The translations under genes and the position numbers were made by a program. Of a DNA stretch of 64,000 nt, positions 11,093-24,180 are shown in pieces; positions within the stretch are counted from its first letter, which is position 1, and every line of letters begins with the position of its first letter. The stretch comes from Kryptolebias marmoratus (lineage: Eukaryota > Chordata > Actinopteri > Cyprinodontiformes > Rivulidae), in contig NC_051434.1 in assembly GCF_001649575.2 (NCBI RefSeq), positions 5,035,745-5,099,744 of the forward strand, written 5' to 3'. The notes beneath the pieces are model-generated. The model did not search any database. It was not told the DNA's origin and saw only the letters and a list, made by a program, of their open reading frames with translations.

Positions 11093-12434
11093 GTGAGTCC
11101 CAACTTCCCTTTTATTTCAGTTTGGGGTTTGAGTCCGTACCTGATTCGTGTCTGCCAGGTGACTCGTGGGTCCAGAATGTAAAGGTTCATGATGGTGCGG
11201 CGAGGTGAGAACTGTCTTGAACCTTTGAAATGTGCCAGGCGTGTGTGATGGCGTCTGCAGCTGGTAAACACCCAGAGAACCGTGGCACGGGGGGCAAAAT
11301 CTGCCTTTGTCATCCTAAGTTATTTGGTGAAATTATTGTTAAGATGTTTTTGTGTCAGGACAAGTTAAAAGTATGCAACACCTAATGGTGCCATGTCTGA
11401 TCTGTGATGATAAATATTTTCCAAATCACTAAAGCATAAAAATAGAATCAGTCTGAAATGAACAAGCAGTAATTTAACCTTTATTCAGTTATGGAGCTGT
11501 TCATAACACTCCTTTTAATTTTGTTTTTACCTTCAATTTGCTTCAATCTGCTCTCTTTTTTTTGTCTCGTAATTTTCAGCAAGTCACAAAATAACTGTTG
11601 TTATTAATAATGTAACACTAGTCGTACTTTTTATGTTACAGAGCCCCACCTTGTTTTCTCACTGTTTCCATTTATTTCAATCTGTTATCGCGTTGCAAAA
11701 CTAAGCTTTTATTGGAAACAAAGGAGAATCTGATAAATGCATGTTGACACAGACAGAGATGTTTATCGTGGAGCCAATATGTTGACAGAAATGACTGAAA
11801 TGAAAGGTGTCTGGAGAGCTACACCCAGAATGTGCCGAGGTGCCAGCTACAGGTTGGTGCCAGTTCTTCATGTGATGTTTTCAGTTTTTACGTGTTCATA
11901 ACCTCCATAGTTGCCAGTTTTAACATATTTGGCTAAATAATTTTGTTAAATGTGCTTGTTGATGCACAGAGTTGTATCACGTTTTGTTTGGCTCGATGTC
12001 CACACCTGTTACAGTCCTATAGTCAGAGAAATGCTCATTTTTAGTCTCTGCCTGCAATATTTGTCCTGTTTAGAAGGAGCTTCAGCTTAAATTGCATAAA
12101 TCTGTCCCTGAGTTCTACAAATTGAACATTTTATTTAAACAGTGCATAACATAAATACCCATTTTTTGTATAGTAGGTTCATTTTGTAATGATTTCTCAC
12201 TGTTGTGGTTTATTCCATTATATTCTGATTTTAATGAAAAAAAGAAGCACATTTTTCACAAGCATATCCCTAAATCGTACCTCACATTTTGAAGGCTGTA
12301 CACCACTTCAGGACCCCAGCTTCAAAGCAAAAATAGTTTGTTAGTTTTAATTAAGACAGAGAATGAGGGCGGGTGATTATCTGGTTCTCTGTACAACATC
12401 TGATCTGCTTTCCATCCACTGAGAGCTGAGATCC

Positions 12435-12482
12435 GATGGATGGATGGATGGATGGATGGATGGATGGATGGATGGATGGATG
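12435..12482. repeat. (GATG)n microsatellite
   Basis: About 12 tandem GATG units. On the minus strand this reads as repeated His-Pro-Ser-Ile, which creates spurious open frames. Confidence 0.95.
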
Positions 12483-12599
12483 ACACGTCTCCATAAACCA
12501 ACATATCTCGTTTACAGATGCGGCCATATTGCACACTGGAGTTACATGACCGTTTGGAAACGTTGAATAACCAACTGCTACTGAACGGTTTCATAAAGT

Positions 12600-13175
12600 C
12601 AAAAGAAGTCCTTAAAGGAAAGCCTTTCATGCTAAAGTTTTAAACAAAGATCATTCTGTCATTTCATTATTTGGACCTCCTGATATAATGAGATCATACG
12701 AGATGTGTTAGTCCTCTGAGATGTGTTGAGGTTGACTCTCAGCTACTACCACACCAAAATTAGCTCATAATCTGTAAAACTGACTGAGTTACGGCCATTT
12801 TTGTGTTGGCTGTGGTGGCCATCATGAATTGTGTTAAATCAACAAGTTATTCATCCGCTGATTAATGTCTGACAGAGTCATTCAAATCCCTCCAGTGGCT
12901 CATGAGATATTTTGCTAACAGACAGGGTTGATTTACCAAATTAATGCCACATTTTTAAGCTGAACTATCACTCATTGTGTTAACGTGTGCTAAATGTGTT
13001 GAGAATCCTTCTCAGATAATGTCACGCCAAATTTAGCTCAATATCTGGCAGCCATCTTGTAGTGGGTTGACTTGCACGTGCAGCGATTAATTTCTGAAAG
13101 TCTCATTAAAATCCATCCAATGGTTCACAAGATATTTTGCTAACAGACGGTCACACACACTCAGACACGGCCAAA
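12600..13175 (-). repeat. Dispersed repeat family A, copy 3 (two tandem-like units)
   Basis: Two successive partial units: CTCTCAGCTACTACCACACC at 12736 onward with GTGGTGGCCATCATGAATT, then GAATCCTTCTCAG..ATGTCACGCCAAATTTAGC at 13000 onward. Each ends with CATCCA(G/A)TGG(C/T)TCA and GATATTTTGCTAACAGAC. Followed by a short (GATAAT)n tract. Confidence 0.75.
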
Positions 13176-14929
13176 AAACATTATTCCCTGCTTTGATAAT
13201 GATAATGATAATGATGATGACTATGTGAACATATGGCGGCGAGGCAAGAGCTGCTTGAATCATCATTAATGAACAAGGGGGGGAAATGATCGGAGGTGTG
13301 TTTTTATTGTTCAGTTTGGAAAATGTCCCTGCTGTTTATGTGAAGGGGCGGGGCTTAACACTTGGACTGTCCAGATGACTGAAGGGCGAGCAGATTGTTT
13401 TGGTGCAGCCATGTTCACCTACAATCTTTGAGTTAAACAAAGAAAAAACTCTGTGAGGCAATTATTGACATACTCAAACCACATAGATGTTTTTACTGTA
13501 AATATATTTTTGCATCAATTCTAGGCACTTCCATACAACCACTTTTTTTAAGCAAACACTAAAGACGACATATTATGGCTTTTTTTTTCAAAGAAATACT
13601 TTTGTGATGGCTGATTACAATGTTTATGCCCAAAATACAACCAGATTGCATTTCTCTACCCTCTCTTTTTTGTGTTTTTCTTTGCTGCTGGTTTTCAACG
13701 ACAGACCTAAACGTTTCATGTGACCTACCATCCTTTGTCCTTTTTCACCAGGGTGTGTTTTTAAAGACTGAATGAAAAGCACTGAACTGCTATGCAAACG
13801 CAAATATGGAGAGAAATACCTGTCAAAAACTCTAAAAGAATATTATTCATGAAAGAGCATGAATAATGTAGTTTATTGACAGTTTAATTCTCCAATATTT
13901 ACGTTTTATTCATCTGCAGTTCAGCCACTAGCGGTTTTAGGCAAAAACCTAGCTGCAAATCATATTCTCAGCATGTTTTAAAAATAGCAAAACACCTCAG
14001 CCTGACAGCAAACAGTAACTGAGCAGTTTACACACTAACTCCAAGTACAGCTATAATTGATCCATCACACACCGGTTCAATAAACCACTGTGGGTTTATT
14101 CCTTTTTGTTTTAGGTTTTAAGAGGCTATCGTTAAAAACTGGTAGCTTCTTTGGGCAAACTTTATTCGATGTTTGTAATGACTGAATGCTGTTGCGCTGA
14201 AGATGAGGCATCCAATTACATGTAGGTGATTAAAATTTACAACTTCACTCTCGTAAAAAATGGCTGTAAAATTCCACATTAAAGAAAGCATTGCTATAGG
14301 CCAATATCGGCTCATTTCTTTCTGAAGCGAACTATATAACTTAAGTTTGGACTTCCCCCTGGAATGCAGCACGATTTGAAGCGAGACGTAAACGAGATCA
14401 CAGCTGAAGGAAGTCTGGATATTTTTAGTTTGTACTGTGAGAGTAAAGCAGCATCTGAAGGCTTCAATAAATGAAATATTTTCTAACATAGCAAAGCAGG
14501 GTTGGGTTGTTACAGAGTTTTCGAGCTGGCAGTGACAAATCCACATTTCTCATTATATGTTCCTTTATAGTGAATATTTCACCCACAGTTGATTTGTAAT
14601 ATTATCAGCCTTCATGTGCAATGACTATCAACTCAGATACAACCTGCTTTTTCTAAGAAAATGCTCTTGGAGTCCTGGAGGTAACCTTAAAACTTCTAAA
14701 TGAGATATAAAAAAAAAAAACAAGTCTGCTGATTTATTTGTCTTTGTGCTTCCTTATATCCTCTTTGGGACGCGTTGTTTTTGGCACTAATCTGAAAGGA
14801 GCCGACGGTGTTGACAGGTTTGAACTGTGATTTATTTTAAAAAGTACAGAAACCGTGTGGAAATAAACAACAACAAAGCCATTCCATTTAAAAATGAAAC
14901 TAGCATTTCTTAAAGGAATGCATACCACC

Positions 14930-15170
14930 CACCACCTCACATGCCAAAACCTTTAAACAAAAATCTTGCTCCATCTGTTCACGCTCAGACTACTTTCAGA
15001 ACAAATTTTAGCTCAATATTTGTGAAACTGAGTTGCTGTCATTTTTTTCTAGGCTAAGGTCGATAAGTGGTGGCCATCTTGAATCAAGTAGACTCCAAAA
15101 GGTAGATATGTATGATTAGTTAAAGTCTATCAAGAGATATTTTGCTAACAGTCAGACACATTTCACTCCA
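14930..15170 (-). repeat. Dispersed repeat family A, copy 4
   Basis: Carries GCTCAGACTACTTTCAGAAC, ATTTTAGCTCAATATTTGTG, GGTGGCCATCTTGAATC, GACTCCAAAAGGTAG and GATATTTTGCTAACAGTCAG in the family order. The left part is more decayed than in other copies. Confidence 0.65.
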
Positions 15171-15184
15171 ACAGTTAAACAAAC

Positions 15185-15575
15185 ACACACACCTCTTGTG
15201 GCGGTCCCAAGCCTGGGTAAATGGTGAGGGTTGTGTCGGGAAAACACTTTTGCTGTCATGACCCATGGAGAGCGTGATGTATCCAGAACGCAGACTCATC
15301 ATTCAAAAGTGGAGAAAGTGACCAGGTTTTAAAGCTGAGGATGATTATGGGAAGTGGGCACAGGTGAGTGATTACAATAGCGGGCAGGTGGAGATGGGGC
15401 GTGGCAATTAATAAGAGCTGACAGAGGATAAGTGGAGAACAAACAGTAAACCAAAACAACAAAGACAGTAAACCAAACCCAAAAGAAACCAGAAACAAAA
15501 CACTAAATACAAAAAGAAACACTACCGAAACAAAACCAAAACAAACATGTGAGTTCACCCAAACGACACCGTACC
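15185..15575. repeat. Probable dispersed element next to the RTE fragment
   Basis: A purine-rich block with CAGACTCATCATTC, GTGGGCACAGGTGAGTGATTA and GGCAATTAATAAGAGC, then an AAACCAAAAC-rich tail. It resembles, in complement, other C/T-rich segments near 34.7, 45.8 and 46.7 kb and looks like a decayed LTR or non-autonomous element. The class is not established. Confidence 0.35.
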
Positions 15576-15579
15576 GGTT

Positions 15580-15860
15580 GAGTCATGGCATGGTCGACAT
15601 CGATGGTTTGGACATGTGCAGAGGAGGGACAGTGGGGATGTTGGTAGAAGGATGTTAGAGACAAAGAGGAGACATATGGATGCAGTTAGAGAGGACATGG
15701 AGGGAGTTGGAGTGAGGACAGAGGACACAGAAGACAGATGGAGGAGGATGACTTGCTGTGGTGACCCTGCCGACATGATCACCCACCTTTAATAGAAATA
15801 ACAACATAAAGTGATGATTCATCTAGTTTGAGCACTCACATTTTCTGTTTTTTTATAAAT
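15580..15860 (+). mobile_element. RTE-type LINE 3' fragment (C-terminal end of the reverse transcriptase ORF plus tail)
   Basis: On the + strand a frame reads WFGHVQRRDSGDVGRRMLE, then MDAVREDMEGVGVRTEDTED and RWRRMTCCGDP, the typical C-terminus of RTE-clade elements. It ends in a tail with AACAACATAAAGTGATG and TCATCTAGTTTGAGC. A second copy with the same tail lies in opposite orientation at 28285-28560. Too short to be active. Confidence 0.8.
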
Positions 15861-18800
15861 GACATTTAAAACTTTGGTAAACCTTTAATTCAAGGATGGG
15901 TATAGTTTGAAGAACATTCTGTGTTTGAGGACTGTAGGTAAAAATACAACAAATGAAAGAAATAAGACAGCAAAAACTGCAATTGTGCGAAATAAATTCC
16001 CTCCCATTCAGCAGGATGTTTTCTGTTGTTTTTCTCTCTTTTTGTTCAAACCCAGGATGAATCAGCATCCTTCTGTTCAGACCTCCTCTTTTCATCTGAT
16101 TCTAAATGTTTCTAAATCCCAAAGCTGAGACGGGTGTGGGAAAACGTGTCAAATTAGAGCGTTTGTGATGTTAGAGATGCTTTTTCTGTCGTAAAAAAAA
16201 GCCCCTGAAAACATTAAAGAGATTTTTCACACTGTGAAAGGTGAAAGTGTTAAAAACATAACGAGTGAAAACGCAGCGACGCTGCAACGATGTTTCATCC
16301 AGGAACAGTCCCAGGGTGGATTGTATCCGGTCAATACCAACTCAGACAGAACGGATGAATGAAGATCGAGAAGAAAAAAAAATAAGCATGACAGATAAGC
16401 TGTCAGAACATTTACATCCACAATAACCTCTTTTAACTTACTTTATATTTAGATTTTTGATGCTCTGATCTGTGTTTGTGTCCAAACGTTAGACAGCTGA
16501 GAATCAAGACGAAGACAGAAATAGTATCTCAGAGAAAGAGACACAAATGTCTAAAATCAGAGCAAAGAGACATAAAATAACTACAAACATGCATGAACTA
16601 AGGATTACAGAGACAAAAACATGAAGGATCATCAAATGGTGGCTGGATTAGTGCAGGTTTGGAGGGGAGGTGGAACCAGGATGCATGACTTTTTGCATGT
16701 GTTTTTATTATAAAGCAACCTCAAATTAAGAAAGATAATAAAAAAGTCCAATTTATTCAATTTTGTAATGTTTAAGTTTACGAATTTATGTGAGGGTTAA
16801 ACTGAGTTCTCCTAAGGCTTTATCAGTCTGACAGTTTAATTCCAATGATCAACACAAAATCTGATGCAGAACCTCGACCTTCATCACTCTTAAGGTTGTT
16901 TATGTCCCACTGATTTTCTTTGGGCGGTAATTAAGGGAAGACAAAATCTATTTCTGTCATTTAATAAAGTATTGCTGTTTTTCAAGTTCAGATTTGTACA
17001 TTAATGCCAAACATGAACTCATCACTTTGTCAACAATTATACATTTTTCTGTTTTAAATGTCCATATTTTACATTAGTAATACTTCTTGAAATTTGATTT
17101 GTTTCTTCTCATATTTTATTTCTCCTCATCTATCATTCCTGCACAGTATTTCCGGCAAAATAATCAGAACTTTTCATTTTAAAATAAAAACAAGGAACAT
17201 TTTTTATGCTAACATAAAAATAAAAACTTCTAATTGATCAAACCTCTAGTTCAGTCAGTTTTAATGAAATGCAGCCTTAAAAAATATCTTACTTGTATTC
17301 AGGTTCTGTGCATCAAATCAAATCACTCGTTCTGATTAAACAAATTCTGTGTATAAATCCCAACACTAAAATACAGACGTTTGATTAACAGGAGAAATTT
17401 ATTTTTTCCCTCAGATACTAAAATTTTAAGGTCAAGCTGGATAGTTGTCAGGATTCACAAACATTATTAATATTAGTCATATTTCCATTATTTATTTATT
17501 TATTTATTTTCTACATCAGAAACCAGCACCTGCAGTGTTTTGAGAGAAATTCACCAGATTGTGTTGGTTTCCCTTGTCATAAGGTAAAACATAAAACTAA
17601 TAATAAACGGGCTAATGACTGCAGTAATCTGTTTAATACAAATACTAATGCTGATGCTGTTTGTTTTTCTGATTAGCTTTTATGTGAAGTCTTCAGTCGG
17701 ATGTCATCAAGACTGAACTCACTGATTCGAAGAATATAGAGTCGTTTCTCCCTTCTACATTTTGTCAAACAGCACTCTGGTTCATGAACAAAGTCTGCTG
17801 GAGACTAATTATGCATTCGCCTGCAATAATGACACCAAATTTTTAAATGTGTTTAAGGGGGGATTGCGTTAAGGCATTATCGCATTAACTTGACAGCCTT
17901 TCTTAAAACGTTTGGTTAAAGAGAAACAAAATGGATGCAGAGGCAGCAAGTCAGAGGAGCAGAATGTCCTCAGAAACAAATAATTATCACAAAATAAGAA
18001 ATGGAAAATAAAACAACTAACTAACAACATGCACAAAATCCCCAGAATCACATGGAAAATGTTTCAGACAACAGACAGATGACAAATAATTAAAAAAGAC
18101 AAAATTCAAAGTGCAGAACCAGCCCCAAATTGACTCTGAGCATCCATGAAGATGCAAAAATTAACACAAAAGCAACAGAGAGACACAAAACAAGCAGAGG
18201 GACACGGATATAAAATGATTACAAAGACGTAGTAAATCATCAGAAACTAAAAAGTCACCTGACCACTCAGAGACAGGAATAGATCAGAGCCTCAAACAAT
18301 TATAGCCTTCTCCTATCTACTAATAGCAACAAAAAGACTTTAGACTTTCTCTCGGAGAATAAACCGACCCAAAAATATAATGAAAAGGGAACAGAAACCA
18401 GAACACAAGGGAACAGAGACACAGGAGGTGACAAGATGTTTTATATCTTCGAACATCTTGCTAAAAATCGACCGTCTGGAACGTGAGGAGTGTCGAGTAA
18501 CGTCTGTCTCTCCTGTCTTTTGGGTGTGTAATGCATCGTTAGTTCTGTCAGATCCTGCTGAGACGTTCTACGTTTCAGCCAATTCAACGTGTTGAATCAA
18601 TGATTAGTGACAAAGATCACCTCGACTGGCTTAGTGAAGTAATCCTGAAGTACTTTAATGGTGTTTTTTTGTTGAAGTAATGCTTAATGAAGTCATGCTG
18701 TACATGTAGGCCAGTGATGGTTAATTAGGCGGTCAGGGGAGCTGGCGCCTATATTTAAATTACTTTTTTAGTGGCAGCCTTGCTTTCTTCACTCATCACA

Positions 18801-18929
18801 TTGTTTGTTCAGACCTGCACTTCTCCAAAGAGAAGCAGACGGGAAGCGCAGGTCAGATTTGAGGATTTCTGTAAATGCAAGAAAAGCTGTGCTGCTTGAA
18901 TTGAATTAGACCAAAGCCGACTGCTGCCG

Positions 18930-19370
18930 TCTTAAAACAGCTAAAAATTAAAAAAATTCACAGCTGTTTATGCAAACTCTATTTTATAAACATTTACAAA
19001 GCCTTCAATTTTGTAATGCATACTTATTCCAGCAGAAATATTACTACAAGTGCCTCAGTGCTACAGCTACAGCTAGCTGCCACTGTTTGCACTTGCAAAT
19101 AATCAAAAAAAAATCTTTAAAAAAAACATGTAATGCAAAAATGACAACAATAAAAGTAAAAAGTGTGTTTTAATGAACCACTATGAAACTGAAGAGACTG
19201 AAGTCAGCAGATTTATACTTTGGTATGAGGTATAAACCAGAAATTAACTTTATTTTTCCAAACTGAGGTAGTTCAACGAGCTATCTACAGCAGGTAAGAT
19301 ACTTATTGCTCATATCGTTTCCTCTTCAAAACATCTGAATATTAAATCATTTTACTCTCATGTGAATTCT
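18930..19370. repeat. Weak repeat shared with 43550-43930
   Basis: The two regions share CTACAGCAGGTAAGATA and a GCTACAGCTAGCTG-like neighbourhood in a similar context. Similarity is patchy; it may be an old dispersed repeat. Confidence 0.3.
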
Positions 19371-20779
19371 GGTTAGAAACTGGAACTTGATAAAATTTTT
19401 GTTTTTCTCCCAGATGCTAATAATGTGAGCAGACGCAGCAGTGGGGGCCTTCTGTCGCCGCTCGCTGTTGACGTCAGAGAATCAGAACCTGATAGAGAAG
19501 AAAAGTGTTAAAGCAAGAATAAGATAAAAAAAAAAAAAAGAAATGGTCAGACGGAGGGTTGAGACAAGGCTGTGACAGTAAAACACTTCCTGTCATCAGA
19601 TAAATAGATTTTATCAACAGTGAGATGTGACACGGAGAAGGTAATTACAGCAGTGAAATAAAGCGAGGTGGAGTGCGGAGAGACAGAAAACAAGTTGAAA
19701 AGCCTCAGCTAAAATCAGACACAGTCATTAGAATCTGAGAGCAGAGACATTAAACTCCCCACTGTCACTTTCACACTCCAAATATCTTCATGGCAACAAC
19801 AAAAAATACGGCAAAACAAAAAAGATTAAGATCAGAAGCGTCGAGTCTCGGTTAGTGTTAGGAACCACCTTTATGCATCGTGCTCCAACGCAGCTGTTTG
19901 CAAAATTTAAATAAACATATTTATGACTGTGAAATAAGGATGACAAAACACCCAAATCCACTCTGATGCAGTGGATTAAAAGATCTGGTTTGTTTCACAT
20001 TTATTTATTCATTTGTTTTCCAAACCTGATTCTGAAAATGGTGTCCAGACTGCTGTCTGCCCTGACTTTTTTTTCTGGATTTTTTTTCATGCTTTGGTCA
20101 CTATTTGCACAAGAATCAGCTTCCCGTGTCTGAAACACAGCTGGACCTCCCAGCAGCTGCCATTTCTTCTTCACTGGCTGCTAAAATGACTTTCGAATTG
20201 AAAAGCCAAAAGCAGAAAAACGTCCTCATGTTCAGCCTGGAGTCCAGCTCTGCCTGTTTTCCTGTTTCCTGTGGGCAGCGATCGTCTCTTGCTCGTCGTC
20301 GTCCGGTCTACCTGCTGGGATGACTTATTGACGAGCTGTCAGGCATCACCGTGGCAACAATCACTTTTCCTAGTTAGGAAGCACATGCATCGGTTGGGCT
20401 GCTGTTCTTCTGACATTAAGCCGCGGCGGAAATCGATAAGTTCGCTGTCAGAACACAGATTAATGCAGTGTTTGTTCACACTTTATTAACATGATAAAGT
20501 GCACCAAACTCACACACATCGCTGTTTCTGTTGCACTTTTAACCTGGAGTGTTTTCACCCCCCTCTTCCTAAAATAACAGCTTTCGGTCTGACCCTCTTT
20601 AGTAAAAGCCAGCTGACGAGTTGATCTGCGTTGCTTATTTCTAACTGGCACAAAAAGTCATCGACACAGAAACACAAGAGCCACATCCTGAACACAACAT
20701 CCTGCAGGATGTTTCTATCCATCAACAGACTTTAGTTTGGCCCCTGACGAGTCGCCACCAAAGATCCAGACTTCATCAT

Positions 20780-21055
20780 TAAATGGTAAATGGTTCATAT
20801 ATTTACACTGTAGCACCTTCTAACCTCTCCAGGTTCTGCAAAGTGCCTCACAAAGTTTCTCATTCACCCATTCACACATATTTTACTCGCAGTAAAGCAC
20901 TTTTATATCTCACTCATCCACCGATCAGCATATCAGAGGCAGTTGGGGTTTCAACGTCTTGCCCAAGGACACTTCAGCACACTGGCGATCAAAGCCCCGA
21001 TCCTCTGAAGACAACCTCCACACCGCCTGGCCAAGTCATCATTTTACCTTGAGAA
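20780..21055. repeat. Dispersed fish repeat (AAATGGTAAATGG type)
   Basis: Starts TTAAATGGTAAATGGTTC, then CTCATTCACCCATTCACACA, GGGGTTTCAACGTCTTGCCC, AAGGACACTTCAGCACACTGG and a closing CGATCCTCTGAAGAC. This string of landmarks is characteristic of a very common fish dispersed repeat. Non-coding. Confidence 0.7.
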
Positions 21056-21124
21056 TTGACTGTTTTGGTCAAACCTTGAAAATAAGATTACGTTCAGTCT
21101 GAAGCAATATTGCAATACCTCACC

Positions 21125-21300
21125 TGATCTGTTCGCAGTTAGAGCGTGTGCTGTGAATGACTGTCAGCCATCATCAGGCCATATTGTAGCTCAGTGTGTG
21201 TAAAACTGCCAATCTAATGATTACTTTCTGAAAGTCTTATTAAAATCCATCCACTGCTTCATGAGATATTTTCCTAACAAATAGACAGAGTTGATTCCAA
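21125..21300 (-). repeat. Dispersed repeat family A, copy 5
   Basis: Contains TTGTAGCTCAGTGTGTGTAA, CTTTCTGAAAGTC, AAAATCCATCCACTGCTTCA and GAGATATTTTCCTAACAA. A short, decayed copy. Confidence 0.55.
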
Positions 21301-21689
21301 AAGGTAAAGGCTTTGATGGGGTTTTGAAACTGTCTCTGCTGGTTAAATTGCCAGGACAGGTTGGCACGTAAAACCATTTTGAAATTCAAGAGGGGCGTGT
21401 GTGAATTCTAAATCAGTGAGGTAAAATAGAGATTGAAGTTTTGTGCAGAGGTCCTTGACTGATATTGTGCAAAATGTACAAAAATATATGAACTAGCCTA
21501 CAAATAGTCATGTCAGCTGGGGTGGCAAGATTTTTTTTTTTTTCCCAGTGGCAGCTGTGACTCCGTGCGACCTCCTAAAACTGCCACAGGTTACTGAACC
21601 TGACTGTACCTTTGTCATGACAGCAGGAGGGAGAAGAGTTTGCTGGTTGCTTGGGTCAGTCTGCCATTCTGGGCCAAGTTCTGTACGGA

Positions 21690-21960
21690 GTGATAATCAT
21701 CTCTGTGGCCTTACCTCTCTCCTCAGGGCCTTTCTGTAAAAGGTGTTAAAGTTCTCATACCACAGAGAGATGTTGCTGATCAGAACCTCCTCCAAGGTGG
21801 TGAGGACAGGCGGATTCAAGTGAGCCTTTTTTAACAAGAAATGTAGGCGCTGGTGAGCCTTTTTTATCAGAGAGGTGTGCAGTGACCAGGACAGGTCATT
21901 AGCCACATGAACTCCTAGGAACTTTGTTATGTACAGTCTGTACTATTAATGCATGTTGGG
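21690..21960 (-). mobile_element. Non-LTR retrotransposon fragment, C-terminal reverse transcriptase region
   Basis: The minus-strand frame reads MANDLSWSLHTSLIKKAHQR, LHFLLKKAHLNPPVLTTLEE, then ISLWYENFNTFYRKALRREV, matching the fish LINE stretch normally built as ANDLSW..KKAQQRL.FLR..LKKA..WYGN...DRKALQR. Lost residues and frame differences show it is a dead fragment. Confidence 0.8.
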
Positions 21961-22084
21961 TTTTGTATGTGCTGTTTCCTCCTGAAGTCTATTATGAAGT
22001 TTGTCTTTGTGCACCAGTCCACAGGAACAATATAGCAGATATCATTTTGTAGCTTCCTGTTTGCTTTAGTCCCACAGAGCTATG

Positions 22085-22265
22085 TAAGTTGTTGTTTTTC
22101 TTTCGGCTGCTCCCCTCAACGAGGTTCGCCACAGTGAGCAAAAATTGCATGAGAGATTTGGCAATTGTTTTACCCCAGATGCCCTTCCTGACACAACCTG
22201 GGCTTGAATTTACAGAACCACGAGACTGAACACCGAGCTGCCGCGGCCCCCCACTGAGCTAAAAA
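22085..22265. repeat. Dispersed repeat with the GCCCTTCCTGAC landmark
   Basis: TTTCTTTCGGCTGCTCCC, GTTCGCCACAGTGAGCAAAA, AGATGCCCTTCCTGACACAA and ACCACGAGACTGAACACCGAG follow one another as in the 3' regions of fish retroelements. Short and non-coding. Confidence 0.6.
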
Positions 22266-22527
22266 TTATAAAATTGCTTGCTTTTGGAAAACATGGATGG
22301 ATTCCAATTTATTTACGTAAGAGAAATATAATCAGGTTTGTGTTGGGAAAAAAACATTCATGTTTGGTGCCAGAACATTTATTTAAAAAAAGAAAGTGTT
22401 ATGCTGAAAACTTTTTCACTTTAAGATGCCATCGAATATAAATAGCATAAACAACACATACACAAATTAGACACAAGTTTAAAACCATTAGTGGGTGCCG
22501 TGCTTCACCTGGTTCAATGCTTTATAT

Positions 22528-22719
22528 CAGCTGTTCCCAGTCCTGGTCCTGGGGGGGCCACTATCCTACATGTTTTAGTTGTTTCTCTGCTTTGACACAC
22601 CTGGTGTGAATGAATGAGAGATTTAAAGGCTTCTGCAGAACTTGAAGACCTGCTGAGGAGCAGGAAACAATGAAAAAATGCAGGATAGTGTTCCTCGATG
22701 ACCATAATGTGAATCACTG
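22528..22719. mobile_element. hAT-type MITE with exact 8-bp target duplication, copy 1
   Basis: A 192-bp palindromic element flanked by CTTTATAT on both sides (22520-22527 and 22720-22727), an exact 8-bp duplication as made by hAT transposases. The termini begin CAG and end CTG. Inner arms carry GGTCCTGGGGGGGCCACTAT and, in complement, AGGAACACTATCCTGCAT. It has no open frame and would need a transposase in trans. Related to the element at 49251-49475 but more diverged at its ends. Confidence 0.85.
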
Positions 22720-23723
22720 CTTTATATAATTTCTGTTCATGATACAATAACAAGTATATTTACCCATCTCACCATGACATCGCTGCTCCACATCAGCATT
22801 ATTAACAGCAGAGATAGTATCCACAACCTAAACAGAAATATCAAAAGTAATCTAAAATTTGGACGGGTCAAGAGAACTGCTTTTCTTGCTTCTAAATATA
22901 CAATAAATATGTTATTTTTTATCAAAGCTACAAAGAGTCACATGTGGCCCCAGAACCATAGATTGGAGACCACTGAGTCTGTAATCTTGATCTCTGTCAT
23001 AAAAACAAAAAAAATTAGGGATCTTCTTCCTGAAACATGCATGAAAACAAACAATAATTTCTGAAGCCATGTTTCTGCTTATGAAAGTGCAAAACGTCGT
23101 GGATCACTTTGTGGATCTCACTAAGAGAGCAGTTGTTGCTTTTGTTGGCTTTTACTGTTGCCATGGTTATAATCTTTGTGGAAATCATTAGAAAAAGTGA
23201 GAGGAGGTGAAACAGCCTGACAGGCCAATCTTTTTGTCTCTACGTCATGAGCTACAACTGTCAGGTAAAACCTGCTTCATCGGCGCTGAACCATGAAGAA
23301 AAGAACCGCGCACACAGCACTGATAATATATGGAATAAACCGAAGCGTTCAAGAAATGTGCCGCCACTGTATTTGACACTTTACTGACATAAAGAGGAGA
23401 TATAAACAGATTTCCATTTTAATGGTCAGTGCATTACCTCGCCTTTAAATAATGCCTCCATGCAGGATGAAATTGTCATTTTTATTCCCCCAGTTTCACG
23501 ATAAACTGGTGAATGTCCCCACAACATGAGTCATTTTCACACACACACACAAATATGTTTGTTGGTATCATGAGAGTAATGGTGGTCAATAGTGATTGTT
23601 ATGTAATGTGAAGAGTGATGATGATGGAGCATCATTTCACCCCAAACACACACAGAGTCACCCTCCCTGCAGGGAGATGGATGAGCGGTGCTGAGCTACA
23701 ATCTGTTTACCAGATGACTCTGC

Positions 23724-23789
<66 letters not shown>
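23724..23789. repeat. (TG)n microsatellite
   Basis: About 33 TG units, the longest dinucleotide run in the window. It creates spurious Cys-Val and His-Thr open frames on the two strands. Confidence 0.97.
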
Positions 23790-23790
<1 letters not shown>

Positions 23791-24059
23791 TCCATTTTTA
23801 AAAAGACCAACGTGACTTCTAGATGGTGACTGGTCCGTGATGACTCTGTCAGGAATTCTGTTAAAGTATCAACATCAGTCATAAAGTAAAAAAGCAAACT
23901 TGTCTTTTTGTATGGAGTGCTAAAAGTGTCCCGTTCCAATAAATACATTTGTGTTTTTTTATTTTACTTACATAAACAATTTACTGATTACCAGTGAATA
24001 AAATATACATCTTTAAGTGATTAACTTTTCAAGCTATTCGATCTCAGTAAACAAACAGA

Positions 24060-24180
24060 AACGTCTCTAACGAGCTGAAATTTGGTGTGGTAGTAGCTGA
24101 GAGTCATTCCTAACACATAATCCTGTTACTAATAGATCATCTGAGATCTTTGTTTAAATTTTTAGCATGCAAGACAGTGG
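24060..24180 (+). repeat. Dispersed repeat family A, copy 6 (short)
   Basis: GAGCTGAAATTTGGTGTGG, TAGTAGCTGAGAGTCATTCC and ACACATAATCC followed by an ATGAGATC-like end. Confidence 0.65.

Noticed and set aside
12322..12630. His-Pro-Ser-Ile repeat protein
   Set aside because: Translation of the (GATG)n microsatellite in an otherwise unsupported frame.
23615..23948. Cys-Val and His-Thr repeat proteins on both strands
   Set aside because: Products of the (TG)n microsatellite at 23724-23789.
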